IMG/VR virus record: IMGVR_UViG_3300036766_002288
Location: 123,012 to 187,011 of that record
Reading direction: 5' to 3' (one strand)
Source: a virus
Length of the DNA: 64,000 bases
Positions 53,091 to 61,981 of this stretch are shown here, in pieces (positions within the stretch are counted from its first letter, which is position 1; each line of letters begins with the position of its first letter). The position numbers and the translations under genes were made by a program. The notes under the pieces were generated by a model. It did not search any database. It saw only the letters and a program-made list of their open reading frames with translations, and had not been told where the DNA came from.

Positions 53091-54698
53091 ATGAGTTCTA
53101 AATTCATGCGGGGTTCACCACTGTTAGATTGTGGTCAAACAACTCCAGGCTGTCATCTTACAATCGAAGAAAAGAAAGTGTTTAACCAAGTTCTCAGGAT
53201 ATCCAAGGACTATGGTTTAGATTTTTATCCAACCATAATTCAAAAAGTAAAATACGATGAGATGAGTGAGATTGCTGCTTATGGTGGCTTCCCACATCGT
53301 TATCCACATTGGTATTGGGGAATGCAGTATGAAGAACTTCAGAGAGGATATGAGTATAACCAACACAGAATCTATGAGTTAGTTGTCAATACGAATCCTT
53401 GTGTCATGTATTTGTTGGCATCTAACACCATGACCGACAATATTTGTGTTGTGTTCCACGCGACTGGACATAATGACTTTTTTAAGAATAACATATTCTT
53501 CACGCCAACTGATGAAAATATGATGAATAAGTTGGCTAATAATGGGGATAGGATTAGAAAGTATTCGGCTAGGTGGGGCAGGGAAAAGGTTACTGAGTTT
53601 ATTGACCACGTTCTTAGAATTCAGAATTTAATTGACCCATCTAAAGCATGGTTAAACAGAGAGATCAAAGAACCTGTTATAAGGGATAGTAGAGAATATG
53701 AATTCCCAAGAAGATTAAAGACCAAGAGTGATAGGACACATATGGATTCTTGGCTTAATCCACAGAGATATATTGACGAAGAATACAAAAGAATTCAGGA
53801 TTTAGAATTGGCTAAAGAGCTAGATTTATTCCAAAACCCAGATAAGGATATCTTGGGATTTATCAAGGATTATGCAAGGTTTAAGCCTTGGCAGGCAGAT
53901 ATTATTGCAATGTTGTATGAGGAAGCAATGTATTTTGCCCCGCAGAGACAAACCAAGACGTTGAATGAAGGTTGGGCGTCCTTGATGGACTATGAGTTCC
54001 TTGCAAGACAAGGTTATGTTTCACTAGGACTGAAAAGCCATGATATGGGCATTTTTGAATATGCCGAACATAAAATGGGCGTCTTGGGCGGTAAGTATTC
54101 AATGAATCCATATAAAACTGGTTTCTATCTGTTGCTTGATATAGAAGAACGTTGGAACAAAGGCCGATTTGGTGAAGCTTGGGAAGATTGTAAAACCCTA
54201 AAAGAAAAAGAAAATTGGGACTTAAAACTCAACCTTGGTAAGGAAAAGGTCTTCGAAGTTAGAAGAAATTATAATGACGTAACTTTTATTAATGAATTCT
54301 TTACCCAAGAGTTTTGTGATAAGTATGAATATTTTGATTGGAGACATTATCCAGGGGGTGAGTGGAAGATCGAAAGTAGGGATGCAAAGGTAATCAAGAG
54401 AAAATTATTACAACGACATGTTAATGGCGGCTCACCAGATATTAGATTGGTTGATCCTAATCACCGTAATAAAGATTATTTGCTATTACAGCATTATTCG
54501 GATAGCCTGGACGACCGTGCTTTGTTTGAACCTTATGCTAGAGCAGTGATGACTTCTCTTTATTATTTCTGGGGTAAAGAAGTTATGCTGGTTTCAGCTA
54601 ATTCAAATAAAGAGGAAATAGTCTACGTTTGCATGGGTAAAGACCCAGAAAAAGATGTGGCTGTCATGAGCAGAGAAGAATACGAAAAGACATGGTAG
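53091..54698 (+). CDS. spoVR: SpoVR-family protein
   Basis: 535 residues. SpoVR/YcgB signature: HRYPHWYWGMQYEEL, LNEGWASLMDYEFLARQGY, KTGFYLLLDIEERW. Length near the family's 470-510. In many bacteria it is encoded with PrkA and YeaH. Starts directly after the DUF444 stop. Ends with TAG inside the next gene's start. Confidence 0.94.
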   Translation: MSSKFMRGSPLLDCGQTTPGCHLTIEEKKVFNQVLRISKDYGLDFYPTIIQKVKYDEMSEIAAYGGFPHRYPHWYWGMQYEELQRGYEYNQHRIYELVVNTNPCVMYLLASNTMTDNICVVFHATGHNDFFKNNIFFTPTDENMMNKLANNGDRIRKYSARWGREKVTEFIDHVLRIQNLIDPSKAWLNREIKEPVIRDSREYEFPRRLKTKSDRTHMDSWLNPQRYIDEEYKRIQDLELAKELDLFQNPDKDILGFIKDYARFKPWQADIIAMLYEEAMYFAPQRQTKTLNEGWASLMDYEFLARQGYVSLGLKSHDMGIFEYAEHKMGVLGGKYSMNPYKTGFYLLLDIEERWNKGRFGEAWEDCKTLKEKENWDLKLNLGKEKVFEVRRNYNDVTFINEFFTQEFCDKYEYFDWRHYPGGEWKIESRDAKVIKRKLLQRHVNGGSPDIRLVDPNHRNKDYLLLQHYSDSLDDRALFEPYARAVMTSLYYFWGKEVMLVSANSNKEEIVYVCMGKDPEKDVAVMSREEYEKTW

Positions 54699-54919
54699 AA
54701 AAATTTCTCGCTTTCCTGATTTTTTATTTTACGTTCGTAATTCTACCATTTATTGGCGGTATAAGTGGCATTTTAGAGTGTTATCAAGAGTTTAAAAACA
54801 AGAAGATAGTTCAAGGTTGTTTTACACTCTCCTTGGCTATCTTTTTGTTAATTTTTGAAGTGGCTTTTTTCTGGCTGTTTCTTTTCAAGATAATGCTTGA
54901 GTTACTCCATAGTGCGTAG
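54692..54919 (+). CDS. Small two-span membrane protein, 75 aa
   Basis: Overlaps the spoVR stop (start ATG within the last codons). Two hydrophobic segments (LAFLIFYFTFVILPFIGGIS and LSLAIFLLIFEVAFFWLFLF). Possibly a partner of the SpoVR/DUF444 module; unknown. Confidence 0.6.
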   Translation: MVEKFLAFLIFYFTFVILPFIGGISGILECYQEFKNKKIVQGCFTLSLAIFLLIFEVAFFWLFLFKIMLELLHSA

Positions 54920-54994
54920 TTTACCAGCTTGCACTCCACTATTGGCCATATCCATTGGCTCACCTTGTATAGACTTGGTTTTTCTCGTTGGCAT
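54902..54994 (-). CDS. Tiny translationally coupled ORF, 30 aa
   Basis: Begins in a TAATG overlap with the gene at 54994-55752. PTRKTKSIQGEPMDMANSGV. Supported only by coupling; convergent with the membrane gene. Confidence 0.4.
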   Translation of the reverse strand: MPTRKTKSIQGEPMDMANSGVQAGKLRTME

Positions 54995-55752
54995 TACCTT
55001 ACTTTTTTTTTTGTATCTTCCAAATTGTCTATTTCAGGTGGTGCCGTAGTTTCTCTCATAATCTTGTTAAGCCTATTTAGGTTGGTCTCAACTTGAAGTG
55101 CTTTCGCAATTTCTAAGTATGCTTCTGGCTGACTTAATACTGCCTGCATAAGTTCTTCAAAGCCACCTTTTCTCTTAATCTCCCTTACTAAGGTCTCGAT
55201 TAAGTTCTTGTTGTGAGTGACGAGTGTACTAGCTTGCATAACTTGATTGATTTCTGTGCCACTATTCTTTTTCAATATAAAATCAGCAAACTGTTCATAA
55301 TTCAAATCCTTGGTTTCACTTAGGAAGGATTCAGTTTTGCTAGCTTTTACCATTTTTGGTGGGATTGGTTCTTTTGTAGTGGTATCGACTTTTTTATTAA
55401 CACGCACATCCAATTTCTGGCTTGCGGTCTTAGGGTTATAAATTAGGCCAGCGTCACCTTTATCACCAAGGGATTCCTTTTCAGGGCCACCATCGGCAGT
55501 TTCTAGTCCAGGGTCTTTGCCTGGAGCGCTGTAGGGCACTGGATCGGCTCCATTTGGAGTGTCATTTATCTGGGCTGCTTCGGTTGCAGCAGCAGCACCA
55601 CTTTTGCCTACAAGGTGCCAACCTTTGCCTTTAGTCGCCGCTTTTGGTGGTTTTGGTGTAGGAGTTGGTCCTGTATCTGCCAAAGGGTCAACTATCGGTT
55701 TCTCGATTTTCTTGTTTTTATCCAAATATTCTTGAAAACTGGTAAATGCCAT
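54994..55752 (-). CDS. CTS-type protein with Pro/Ala-rich and helical parts, 252 aa
   Basis: N terminus AFTSFQEYLDKNKKIEKP is capsid-targeting-like. Residues about 20-120 are Pro/Ala/Lys-rich and disordered; the C-terminal 110 residues are helical. GAGAGG and TATATAT are upstream. Candidate internal or structural protein. Confidence 0.6.
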   Translation of the reverse strand: MAFTSFQEYLDKNKKIEKPIVDPLADTGPTPTPKPPKAATKGKGWHLVGKSGAAAATEAAQINDTPNGADPVPYSAPGKDPGLETADGGPEKESLGDKGDAGLIYNPKTASQKLDVRVNKKVDTTTKEPIPPKMVKASKTESFLSETKDLNYEQFADFILKKNSGTEINQVMQASTLVTHNKNLIETLVREIKRKGGFEELMQAVLSQPEAYLEIAKALQVETNLNRLNKIMRETTAPPEIDNLEDTKKKVR

Positions 55753-55796
55753 AATTTTTTCCTCTCAAATATATATTAAGTCTTGAGAAATTTGTT

Positions 55797-55824
55797 TTGA
55801 CTTATTATTATTTTCGGGTATATA
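55797..55824 (+). promoter_or_regulatory. Possible sigma70-type promoter for tmRNA
   Basis: TTGACT, 16-nt spacer, TATATA (55819-55824), about 10 nt before the tmRNA 5' end. Confidence 0.5.
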
Positions 55825-55833
55825 TGGATGTTC

Positions 55834-56182
55834 GGGGGTGAAATGGTATCGACAGTTTTGTTGAAAAACAACTCTGCAAGCCGCAGTTGAACGAAGGGCT
55901 GCGATAAAAATCGTTCAATTTTCAGATGCAGAAAATACTTATGCATTGGCTGCTTAATTAAATAAGCAGGAACCTTCTACGGGATATCTGCGACTGTAGC
56001 GGGTTAATTAGCAGGTTGGGTTATTCAAATGTAGATTTTGAATAATCGAGATTTTTCTACTGGTTATCTTCGGGATTTGCTGGTTGTTCCTTGAGATAGC
56101 GAGATTAAACAATTAGAAAAGCTTGTAACGAAGATTGTTTATTAGACCAAGCTGGACCAGAGTTCGACTCTCTGCACCTCCA
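55834..56182 (+). ncRNA. ssrA: tmRNA (ssrA), about 349 nt
   Basis: The 5' end GGGGGTG pairs with CACCTCC (56175-56181), discriminator A; pair 3 is G-U, the alanine identity element. GAAATGGTATCGACAG near the 5' end and GAGTTCGACTCTC (T-arm) match tmRNA. Tag ORF: GCA GAA AAT ACT TAT GCA TTG GCT GCT TAA (55928-55957) gives AENTYALAA, ending in the ALAA degradation signal; the resume codon could be one or two codons earlier. It rescues stalled ribosomes; rare in phages. Confidence 0.95.
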
Positions 56183-56185
56183 ATA

Positions 56186-56216
56186 AAAACCTCCCCAAAA
56201 GGGAGGTTTTTATTTT
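56186..56216 (+). terminator. tmRNA terminator
   Basis: 10-bp stem (56186-56195 with 56201-56210), CAAAA loop, then TATTTT. Confidence 0.88.
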
Positions 56217-56221
56217 GTCTA

Positions 56222-56250
56222 TTGCTTTATTCTGGATAAATTACTATCAT
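56222..56250 (+). promoter_or_regulatory. Possible promoter for AAA gene
   Basis: TTGCTT, 17-nt spacer, TATCAT (56245-56250), about 40 nt before the gene start. Confidence 0.4.
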
Positions 56251-56287
56251 GAAATGAGTTCTAAATCACACTATCGGAGTTTGAATA

Positions 56288-57301
56288 ATGGACCGAGACA
56301 GCTTAGCATTAAACGAAAAAATGAAATCATTTTATCCAAGGAAGAGTGCAAATAGAAATGATGATCCATGTATTGCGGAATGTGGGTCTCCTTGTCCTCC
56401 TTATGGTGAGGAAAAACCACTTGGCAAGTTGAGTCAATGGACTACAGGGGATGGTAAGCGTTTTCTCCCATCTGGCTACACTAAAGAAGTTTTACCCCCT
56501 GGTCTCTATGAAATTAGTCATTCCAGTGATATTGGTTTGTATTTTGAAAAAGTACCAATAAGAACTGAAGGCTTAATTCGTTTTCCTCAAACCAATTCTG
56601 AAAAAGTTTTAAAAGAAATTGATATTTTCTGGAATAGAGAAGCTGTATTCAAAGAGTATGGTTTAAACTATAAACGTGGTATCATGTTGTGGGGACCGCC
56701 AGGTGGTGGTAAAACTTGCACTGTTAATTTAATAATGAAAGATGTAGTTATAGATCGCGCTGGCATAGTGATAAAATTCACTTCACCTGGGTTGTTTATT
56801 GCTGGAATGCGAGTTCTAAGAGAAATTCAGCCCACGACACCAGTTGTAATTTTAATGGAAGATATAGATGCTATTATAGAGCATTATCAAGAATCACCAG
56901 TTTTGAATATATTGGATGGTGTTGAAAGCGTTCAGAAGGTTGTTTTCTTAGCAACCACCAATTATCCAGAAATGCTTGGACCGCGTATCATTAACAGACC
57001 TTCTAGATTTGATAAGAGATTTCATATTGGGTATCCTAATCCTGCATCTAGAAGGTTATATTTCGAGCATCTACGTGGTAATAGGGACTTGAATATTAAT
57101 TTGGATACTTGGGTCAGGGATACTGAAGAATTTTCCATTGCACATCTTAAAGAACTTTTTGTTGCAGTTATTATTCTTGGAGATGAATATGAGGAAGCTT
57201 TAGAGAATCTGAAGTTGATGAAGGAAGATATATCTTCGGATAAGGATAATTGTAAGAGTTTCAACCTATTTAAGCGTAAGCAAAACGATGAAGAATATTA
57301 A
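56288..57301 (+). CDS. AAA+ ATPase (CDC48/Bcs1-like)
   Basis: 337 residues. Walker A GPPGGGKT (about 137-144), Walker B VVILMEDIDA, sensor LATTN and arginine residues in NRPSRFDKRF. N-terminal part carries Cys (CIAECGSPCPP). May remodel proteins; possible third ATPase of the window. Overlaps the next gene by 14 nt. Confidence 0.85.
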   Translation: MDRDSLALNEKMKSFYPRKSANRNDDPCIAECGSPCPPYGEEKPLGKLSQWTTGDGKRFLPSGYTKEVLPPGLYEISHSSDIGLYFEKVPIRTEGLIRFPQTNSEKVLKEIDIFWNREAVFKEYGLNYKRGIMLWGPPGGGKTCTVNLIMKDVVIDRAGIVIKFTSPGLFIAGMRVLREIQPTTPVVILMEDIDAIIEHYQESPVLNILDGVESVQKVVFLATTNYPEMLGPRIINRPSRFDKRFHIGYPNPASRRLYFEHLRGNRDLNINLDTWVRDTEEFSIAHLKELFVAVIILGDEYEEALENLKLMKEDISSDKDNCKSFNLFKRKQNDEEY

Positions 57302-57596
57302 AGAATTCTTTGGTATATTTTGGTCTTTTATATTTCTATTTTTATTGTCTGTAACGCTTGAAGGTTTAGTCTTCTCTTACTTATGGTTGTGGTTTGTCAC
57401 ACCATTTGGCGTTAAAGCAATATCAATATTACATGCTTTTGGCATATGTGTAATGATAGATTTTGTATCTTATCGCTATTACGACTATGTGAGAAACGAT
57501 GTGGGCTTAGCCACGTCAATTAATTATCTCTTAATAAGGCCATTGATGGCACTCACTACAGGATTTTTGTTAAAGCTTTTGATGGGCGTGTTATGA
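57288..57596 (+). CDS. Membrane protein, 102 aa
   Basis: At least three hydrophobic segments (FFGIFWSFIFLFLLSVTLEG, VKAISILHAFGICVMIDFV, RPLMALTTGFLLKLLMG). Small hydrophobic protein; holin-like roles are possible but unproven. Confidence 0.55.
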   Translation: MKNIKEFFGIFWSFIFLFLLSVTLEGLVFSYLWLWFVTPFGVKAISILHAFGICVMIDFVSYRYYDYVRNDVGLATSINYLLIRPLMALTTGFLLKLLMGVL

Positions 57597-58003
57597 AAGT
57601 TGGTATTGTAGGAAGTCGTTCTTATAATAATTCAGGTCGTATACGGGCGGTCATTGAGAAATATGTTGGGAAGTATGGTGCGGAAAATTTATCTATCGTT
57701 AGTGGTGGTTGTCCTGATGGGGCCGACGCTTTAGCTAAGAATTTGGCTCTTGAGATGGGGCTGGATTACCAGGAATTTCCACCAGCACATTCAAAACATA
57801 ATTCTTATTGTGTTCTTCCACCAGAAAACTATAATAAGCCTTACCAAGTTGGAAATTTCTTTAAAAGAAATGGTCAAATTGCTGAATATGTTGACCATTT
57901 AATTGCATTTGTTGTTCATGGTATCAAAGCAAACGGAACGATGGATACTGTTAGGAGAGCTAATAAATTTGACAAGCAAGTATTGGTGCTGGAGGATAAA
58001 TGA
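57593..58003 (+). CDS. SLOG/DUF2493-type nucleotide-binding protein
   Basis: 136 residues. GIVGSRSY at the start and SIVSGGCPDGADALAKNLA (about 37-55) match DUF2493 (YspA-like, SLOG superfamily), with IANGTMDT-like NGTMDTVRRA at the end. It may sense or hydrolyse a nucleotide ligand. ATGA-type overlaps with both neighbours. Confidence 0.8.
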   Translation: MKVGIVGSRSYNNSGRIRAVIEKYVGKYGAENLSIVSGGCPDGADALAKNLALEMGLDYQEFPPAHSKHNSYCVLPPENYNKPYQVGNFFKRNGQIAEYVDHLIAFVVHGIKANGTMDTVRRANKFDKQVLVLEDK

Positions 58004-58416
58004 GTGATAAAATGGGTATAAGTGGAGAGTTTCTTCTGTGGCCTAAGAAAAAATTTCGTTGGATGGTTCAATTCTTTAAGGATGGAGTTGCCGTAAGGGA
58101 CGCTGAATTTGTGAAAATGGGCAACAAGCCGCCGCCATCAGTTCTTTATCCTGAAAACACAAGATTTGAATTGATAATTTTTAATTTATGGCGTAAAAAA
58201 GGTTGGGAGCCAGAAGAATTTAATCAAGTTGAAATAAAATTGTTTGATGGAATGGGTAATCTGTTTGAGAGATGGTTACTTAAGGATGCTAAATTTTATA
58301 GTTTGGACCGCGATTTTATTAATGAGGATGAGTCTGATGAAGAAGAGTTGTTTACGGGGATTGTTACATTTGGGCCAGATATAGAATATAAAAGTGAGTT
58401 TCAGATGGGTGAATGA
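58000..58416 (+). CDS. Hypothetical protein, 138 aa
   Basis: Overlaps the previous stop. Starts DKMGISGEFLLWPKKKF; beta-rich; acidic end (EDESDEEELF). No family recognised. Next gene starts 1 nt later. Confidence 0.55.
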   Translation: MSDKMGISGEFLLWPKKKFRWMVQFFKDGVAVRDAEFVKMGNKPPPSVLYPENTRFELIIFNLWRKKGWEPEEFNQVEIKLFDGMGNLFERWLLKDAKFYSLDRDFINEDESDEEELFTGIVTFGPDIEYKSEFQMGE

Positions 58417-58417
58417 A

Positions 58418-61400
58418 ATGCATCACGAAGTATGTGGATTAGAATTGACGCATTTGCATACGACCGAAGGCAGTCTATTAGACGGTTTTGGGTTCGTGAG
58501 TGAGTATGCAGAGAGGTGGAAGTCACATGGAAAGTATCTCTGCATAACCGATCACGGCATGATGGCGGCAATCCCAAGTCAGGTTAGAGAATGTAAGAAA
58601 AATGACCTTACTCCTATTTACGGTTGTGAGTTATATGTCAATTCTTTGCAGATTCAATATCATAGTGAGAAGGAATTTAAGGATTATCAAAAGACATTAG
58701 ACCCAGACAGCCTCAAATTACTTCGCAAAAGTTATCACTTATTAGCTATTGCACATAACGAAGTTGGTTATAGTAATTTAGTTACACTCAGTTCTTTGGC
58801 ATGGATTCATGGCCATTATTACCGTCCAAGAGTCAATCATGAACTCTTAATGCAATACAAAGAAGGAATTACATTCACTTCCTGTTGTTATGCTGGAGAG
58901 ATTGGCCAGGCTTTTGACAAGGGTGGTGAAGATGCTGGATTTGCCATGATTGAGAAATATATGGCAATGTTTGGCGAACATTTCTACTTGGAATTCATGT
59001 TATTGGATTTTGCAAAACAGAGACCATATAATCAATTCATTCTTAAGGCTAAAGATAAGTATGGATTGCCAATTATAGTGACGACAGACACACATTATTG
59101 TAATAAGGAAGATAGCCACAATCAGCGTTTGATGTTGATGGTTCAGACAAAAAATACAATTCAGGATATTCAAAAGAAAATAGAAGATGCGGGCGCTCAA
59201 GATTTGTTTGAGCTACAGGATACAAATCTATGGCAAAAAACCGAGGACGAACTGAATGAGAAATGGGAGAAAGACTTTCAGGACATAGATTACGATATCT
59301 TCAAGGAAGCGAAGCGGACGACTGTAGAAATCTGCCGTAAGGCTGGTAATGTCCAGCTTGATAGGTCTATGAAGTTTCCACAGATTCCTGATGCGAACGA
59401 TAAACTAAGAGAGGCGGTATTTGAAGGCTTTAAGAGCCGTGACTTGCCCAAGAATAAGACATACTCGAATAGGCTTAAAGAAGAGTTTGAGTTGGTTTTT
59501 GATAAGGGTTTTTCGAGTTATTTCTTGATTTTGAAGGCTACTGTTGATGAAGCTCGTCGTTATTCTATGGAGGTTTTTGGACACCCTAATGTTATTGGAC
59601 CTGGGAGAGGTTCATGTGTTGGCTCATTAATTTGCTATTGTTTAAGGGCTACTAATGTTGACCCGATTCAGCATGATTTGCTGTTTAGTAGATTTTTGAG
59701 TAAGGCCCGTAATGACTTGCCTGATGCTGACGTAGACTTTTTGAAGAGTGCAAGGGATTATTTAAAGACTGATTGGGCACCGAAATATTTTGGTGTAGAT
59801 TATGTTGCTAATATTGGGAGCTACAACACTTTTGGTATTAAAAGTAGCTTTATTGATATGGCAAAAGTTCATGGTAAAGATAGGCATGAAATCCTTAATT
59901 TGACTACCAAGCTAGGGTTGAAAGATGATGATGGCGACGTTTTGACATGGGACAAGGCATTAGAAATTTATCCCGAACTTAATAAGTATTGCGAAGCTAA
60001 TCAAGACATAGCACATGCATCCAAGAAATTAATTAATCGTAGCCGTAGTATGGGCAAACATGCTGGCGGTATCATTATTTCCAGTGAACCAATCAACAAA
60101 TACGTACCACTTGTTCGCGGTAAGGAAGGCGAGATTGTAACTGCTTGGACAGAAGGTTTGCATAGTCAAGACCTTGGGCCAATGGGATTTGTTAAGTATG
60201 ATTGGCTGGTAATTACAAACCTTGAGCAGATAAACTATGCTTGCAAGATCATTAAAGAGCGTCATGGTTTGACTGGCATCTGTAATAAGCCAGGGCAAGA
60301 GGATTGGAGCGATTCTGCATTCATTAATGATCCAGCTTCTATTGCTATGGCGAATGAAGCAGATTTGAAAGGTATATTCCAATTTGATTCAGATGGCATT
60401 AGGAACTTGGTTAGGAAGGGTGGAGTCAATACTTTCAACGATCTAGTCGCATACGCAAGCCTGTATCGTCCTGGGCCTATGTCTGAAGGTATGCATGAAG
60501 AATATTGTGCCAGAAAGAAGGGCACCAAGGAATATGTTATCCATGAGTTATTAAAGCCTGTTCTAGAAACCACTTATGGAGTTATTTGTTACCAAGAGCA
60601 GTGCATGAAGATTCTCCATATTGTTGGAGATATTCCGCTAGAAGACTGCGAAATCCTAAGAAAAGCTATTAGCAAGAAAAAAGAAGAATACTTTGCCAAA
60701 TATAAGGTTATGTTCATTCAGAATGGAATGAAAAACCTTGGCTGGACAGAAGAAGAGGTAATCACTCTATGGAAGTTACTTGAAGCGTTTGCAGGCTATG
60801 CTTTCAACCTAAGTCATGCCTGTGCATACACTTACATCTCGTCAATGCTATTATGGTTGAAGTCACATTATCCATTAGAGTTTTATACAGCTATTTTGCA
60901 TTTTGAGAATGATGCTGACAAGATTAAGGAATACAGGTTGGATGCGAAGAGGCATGATATCGTTATTCAGCCATTGGATTTAAATAAATCTAAGTGTAAG
61001 TTTGACATTACAGATGACCAGATTTATTTTGGATTTGCCAATATTAGTGGTATTGGGGAGGTTGCTGCACAACGTATAGTAGATAATCAGCCTTATGCAG
61101 GGTTTCATGAATTCTTGGTTCGTTTTGGTACTGATGAGAGTGTTATTAAGCCTTTGATTGGGTTGAAGATGTTTGAGAAGGATGGGGAGCCAACTCAGCT
61201 TTATTCTCATTATAAATGGTTCAAGGATATCAAAGATAAGCTTAAGGCAAGGGACTCACGGTTCAAGGATAGTTGTAAGCGTAATATTGAAACTGCTAAA
61301 ACGTTTGGTCTGGAAGTAAATGAGCATACGGATATATTGAATTTGAATGATTCCAGGGAGGAGGTCCAGGCTTTAGTCAAAAAACATGAAACAATGGTGG

Positions 61401-61951
61401 GTAAGTATAATGAAAAGCTGAATACAGTAATTAACGAACATACTTATAAATTGGCATTAATGGAAGGGGCTGTAAAGCCTGTTGAGATGGATGAGAAGTT
61501 GGTAGCGTTGTTTGCGTCTCCTGAAGAGTGTGAGACTAAGTTTTATGGATTTTTGTGGAATCACCCAATTTGTAAGAGTCCAGATTGGGAAGGCAAGCGG
61601 ACTTTTGATGTGTTTAAGGAAAAGGGGTTACAGATTGGTTATGTGGAGATTGTGGTTAATGCTGTAGTTAAGCAGGTTTCCAAGAAAAACACTAATTATT
61701 GGTTGGTAAAAGCGGAAGATGAGAATGGTGAAGATGCTCAAATACAGGTTTGGGAAGATGATTGGGAGCGTTTCAAGGATGATTTAAAAACTGGTCAATT
61801 TATAAAAATGGAGGTAAAAGCTCCTGATAAGGGGTTCTATCGTTACACATTGTATAGTCCGCCGAAGTGGATGCGTAATAAGTTAGTTCCTAAGACAAGG
61901 GCTGCTGATATGCGTGTATGGGTATTAAGAAAGCCAGAATTGTCTGATTAA
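58418..61951 (+). CDS. dnaE: DNA polymerase III alpha subunit (DnaE-like)
   Basis: 1177 residues from ATG 58418 (ATG 58394 lies in the previous gene). N-terminal PHP domain: HLHTTEGSLLDGFG and DHGMM. Polymerase core: GPGRGSCVGSLICYCLRA and the catalytic NDLPDADVDF (about 425-434), then RSMGKHAGGIIIS. Fingers and HhH parts follow (FNLSHACAYTYISSMLLW). C terminus has an OB-fold-like segment (SKKNTNYWLVKAEDENGE). Close to bacterial DnaE length (1160). The main replicative polymerase of the phage, probably working with the DnaB-like helicase. Confidence 0.94.
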   Translation: MHHEVCGLELTHLHTTEGSLLDGFGFVSEYAERWKSHGKYLCITDHGMMAAIPSQVRECKKNDLTPIYGCELYVNSLQIQYHSEKEFKDYQKTLDPDSLKLLRKSYHLLAIAHNEVGYSNLVTLSSLAWIHGHYYRPRVNHELLMQYKEGITFTSCCYAGEIGQAFDKGGEDAGFAMIEKYMAMFGEHFYLEFMLLDFAKQRPYNQFILKAKDKYGLPIIVTTDTHYCNKEDSHNQRLMLMVQTKNTIQDIQKKIEDAGAQDLFELQDTNLWQKTEDELNEKWEKDFQDIDYDIFKEAKRTTVEICRKAGNVQLDRSMKFPQIPDANDKLREAVFEGFKSRDLPKNKTYSNRLKEEFELVFDKGFSSYFLILKATVDEARRYSMEVFGHPNVIGPGRGSCVGSLICYCLRATNVDPIQHDLLFSRFLSKARNDLPDADVDFLKSARDYLKTDWAPKYFGVDYVANIGSYNTFGIKSSFIDMAKVHGKDRHEILNLTTKLGLKDDDGDVLTWDKALEIYPELNKYCEANQDIAHASKKLINRSRSMGKHAGGIIISSEPINKYVPLVRGKEGEIVTAWTEGLHSQDLGPMGFVKYDWLVITNLEQINYACKIIKERHGLTGICNKPGQEDWSDSAFINDPASIAMANEADLKGIFQFDSDGIRNLVRKGGVNTFNDLVAYASLYRPGPMSEGMHEEYCARKKGTKEYVIHELLKPVLETTYGVICYQEQCMKILHIVGDIPLEDCEILRKAISKKKEEYFAKYKVMFIQNGMKNLGWTEEEVITLWKLLEAFAGYAFNLSHACAYTYISSMLLWLKSHYPLEFYTAILHFENDADKIKEYRLDAKRHDIVIQPLDLNKSKCKFDITDDQIYFGFANISGIGEVAAQRIVDNQPYAGFHEFLVRFGTDESVIKPLIGLKMFEKDGEPTQLYSHYKWFKDIKDKLKARDSRFKDSCKRNIETAKTFGLEVNEHTDILNLNDSREEVQALVKKHETMVGKYNEKLNTVINEHTYKLALMEGAVKPVEMDEKLVALFASPEECETKFYGFLWNHPICKSPDWEGKRTFDVFKEKGLQIGYVEIVVNAVVKQVSKKNTNYWLVKAEDENGEDAQIQVWEDDWERFKDDLKTGQFIKMEVKAPDKGFYRYTLYSPPKWMRNKLVPKTRAADMRVWVLRKPELSD

Positions 61952-61981
61952 TATTTATGAATTAGTAATATATAATTCATT

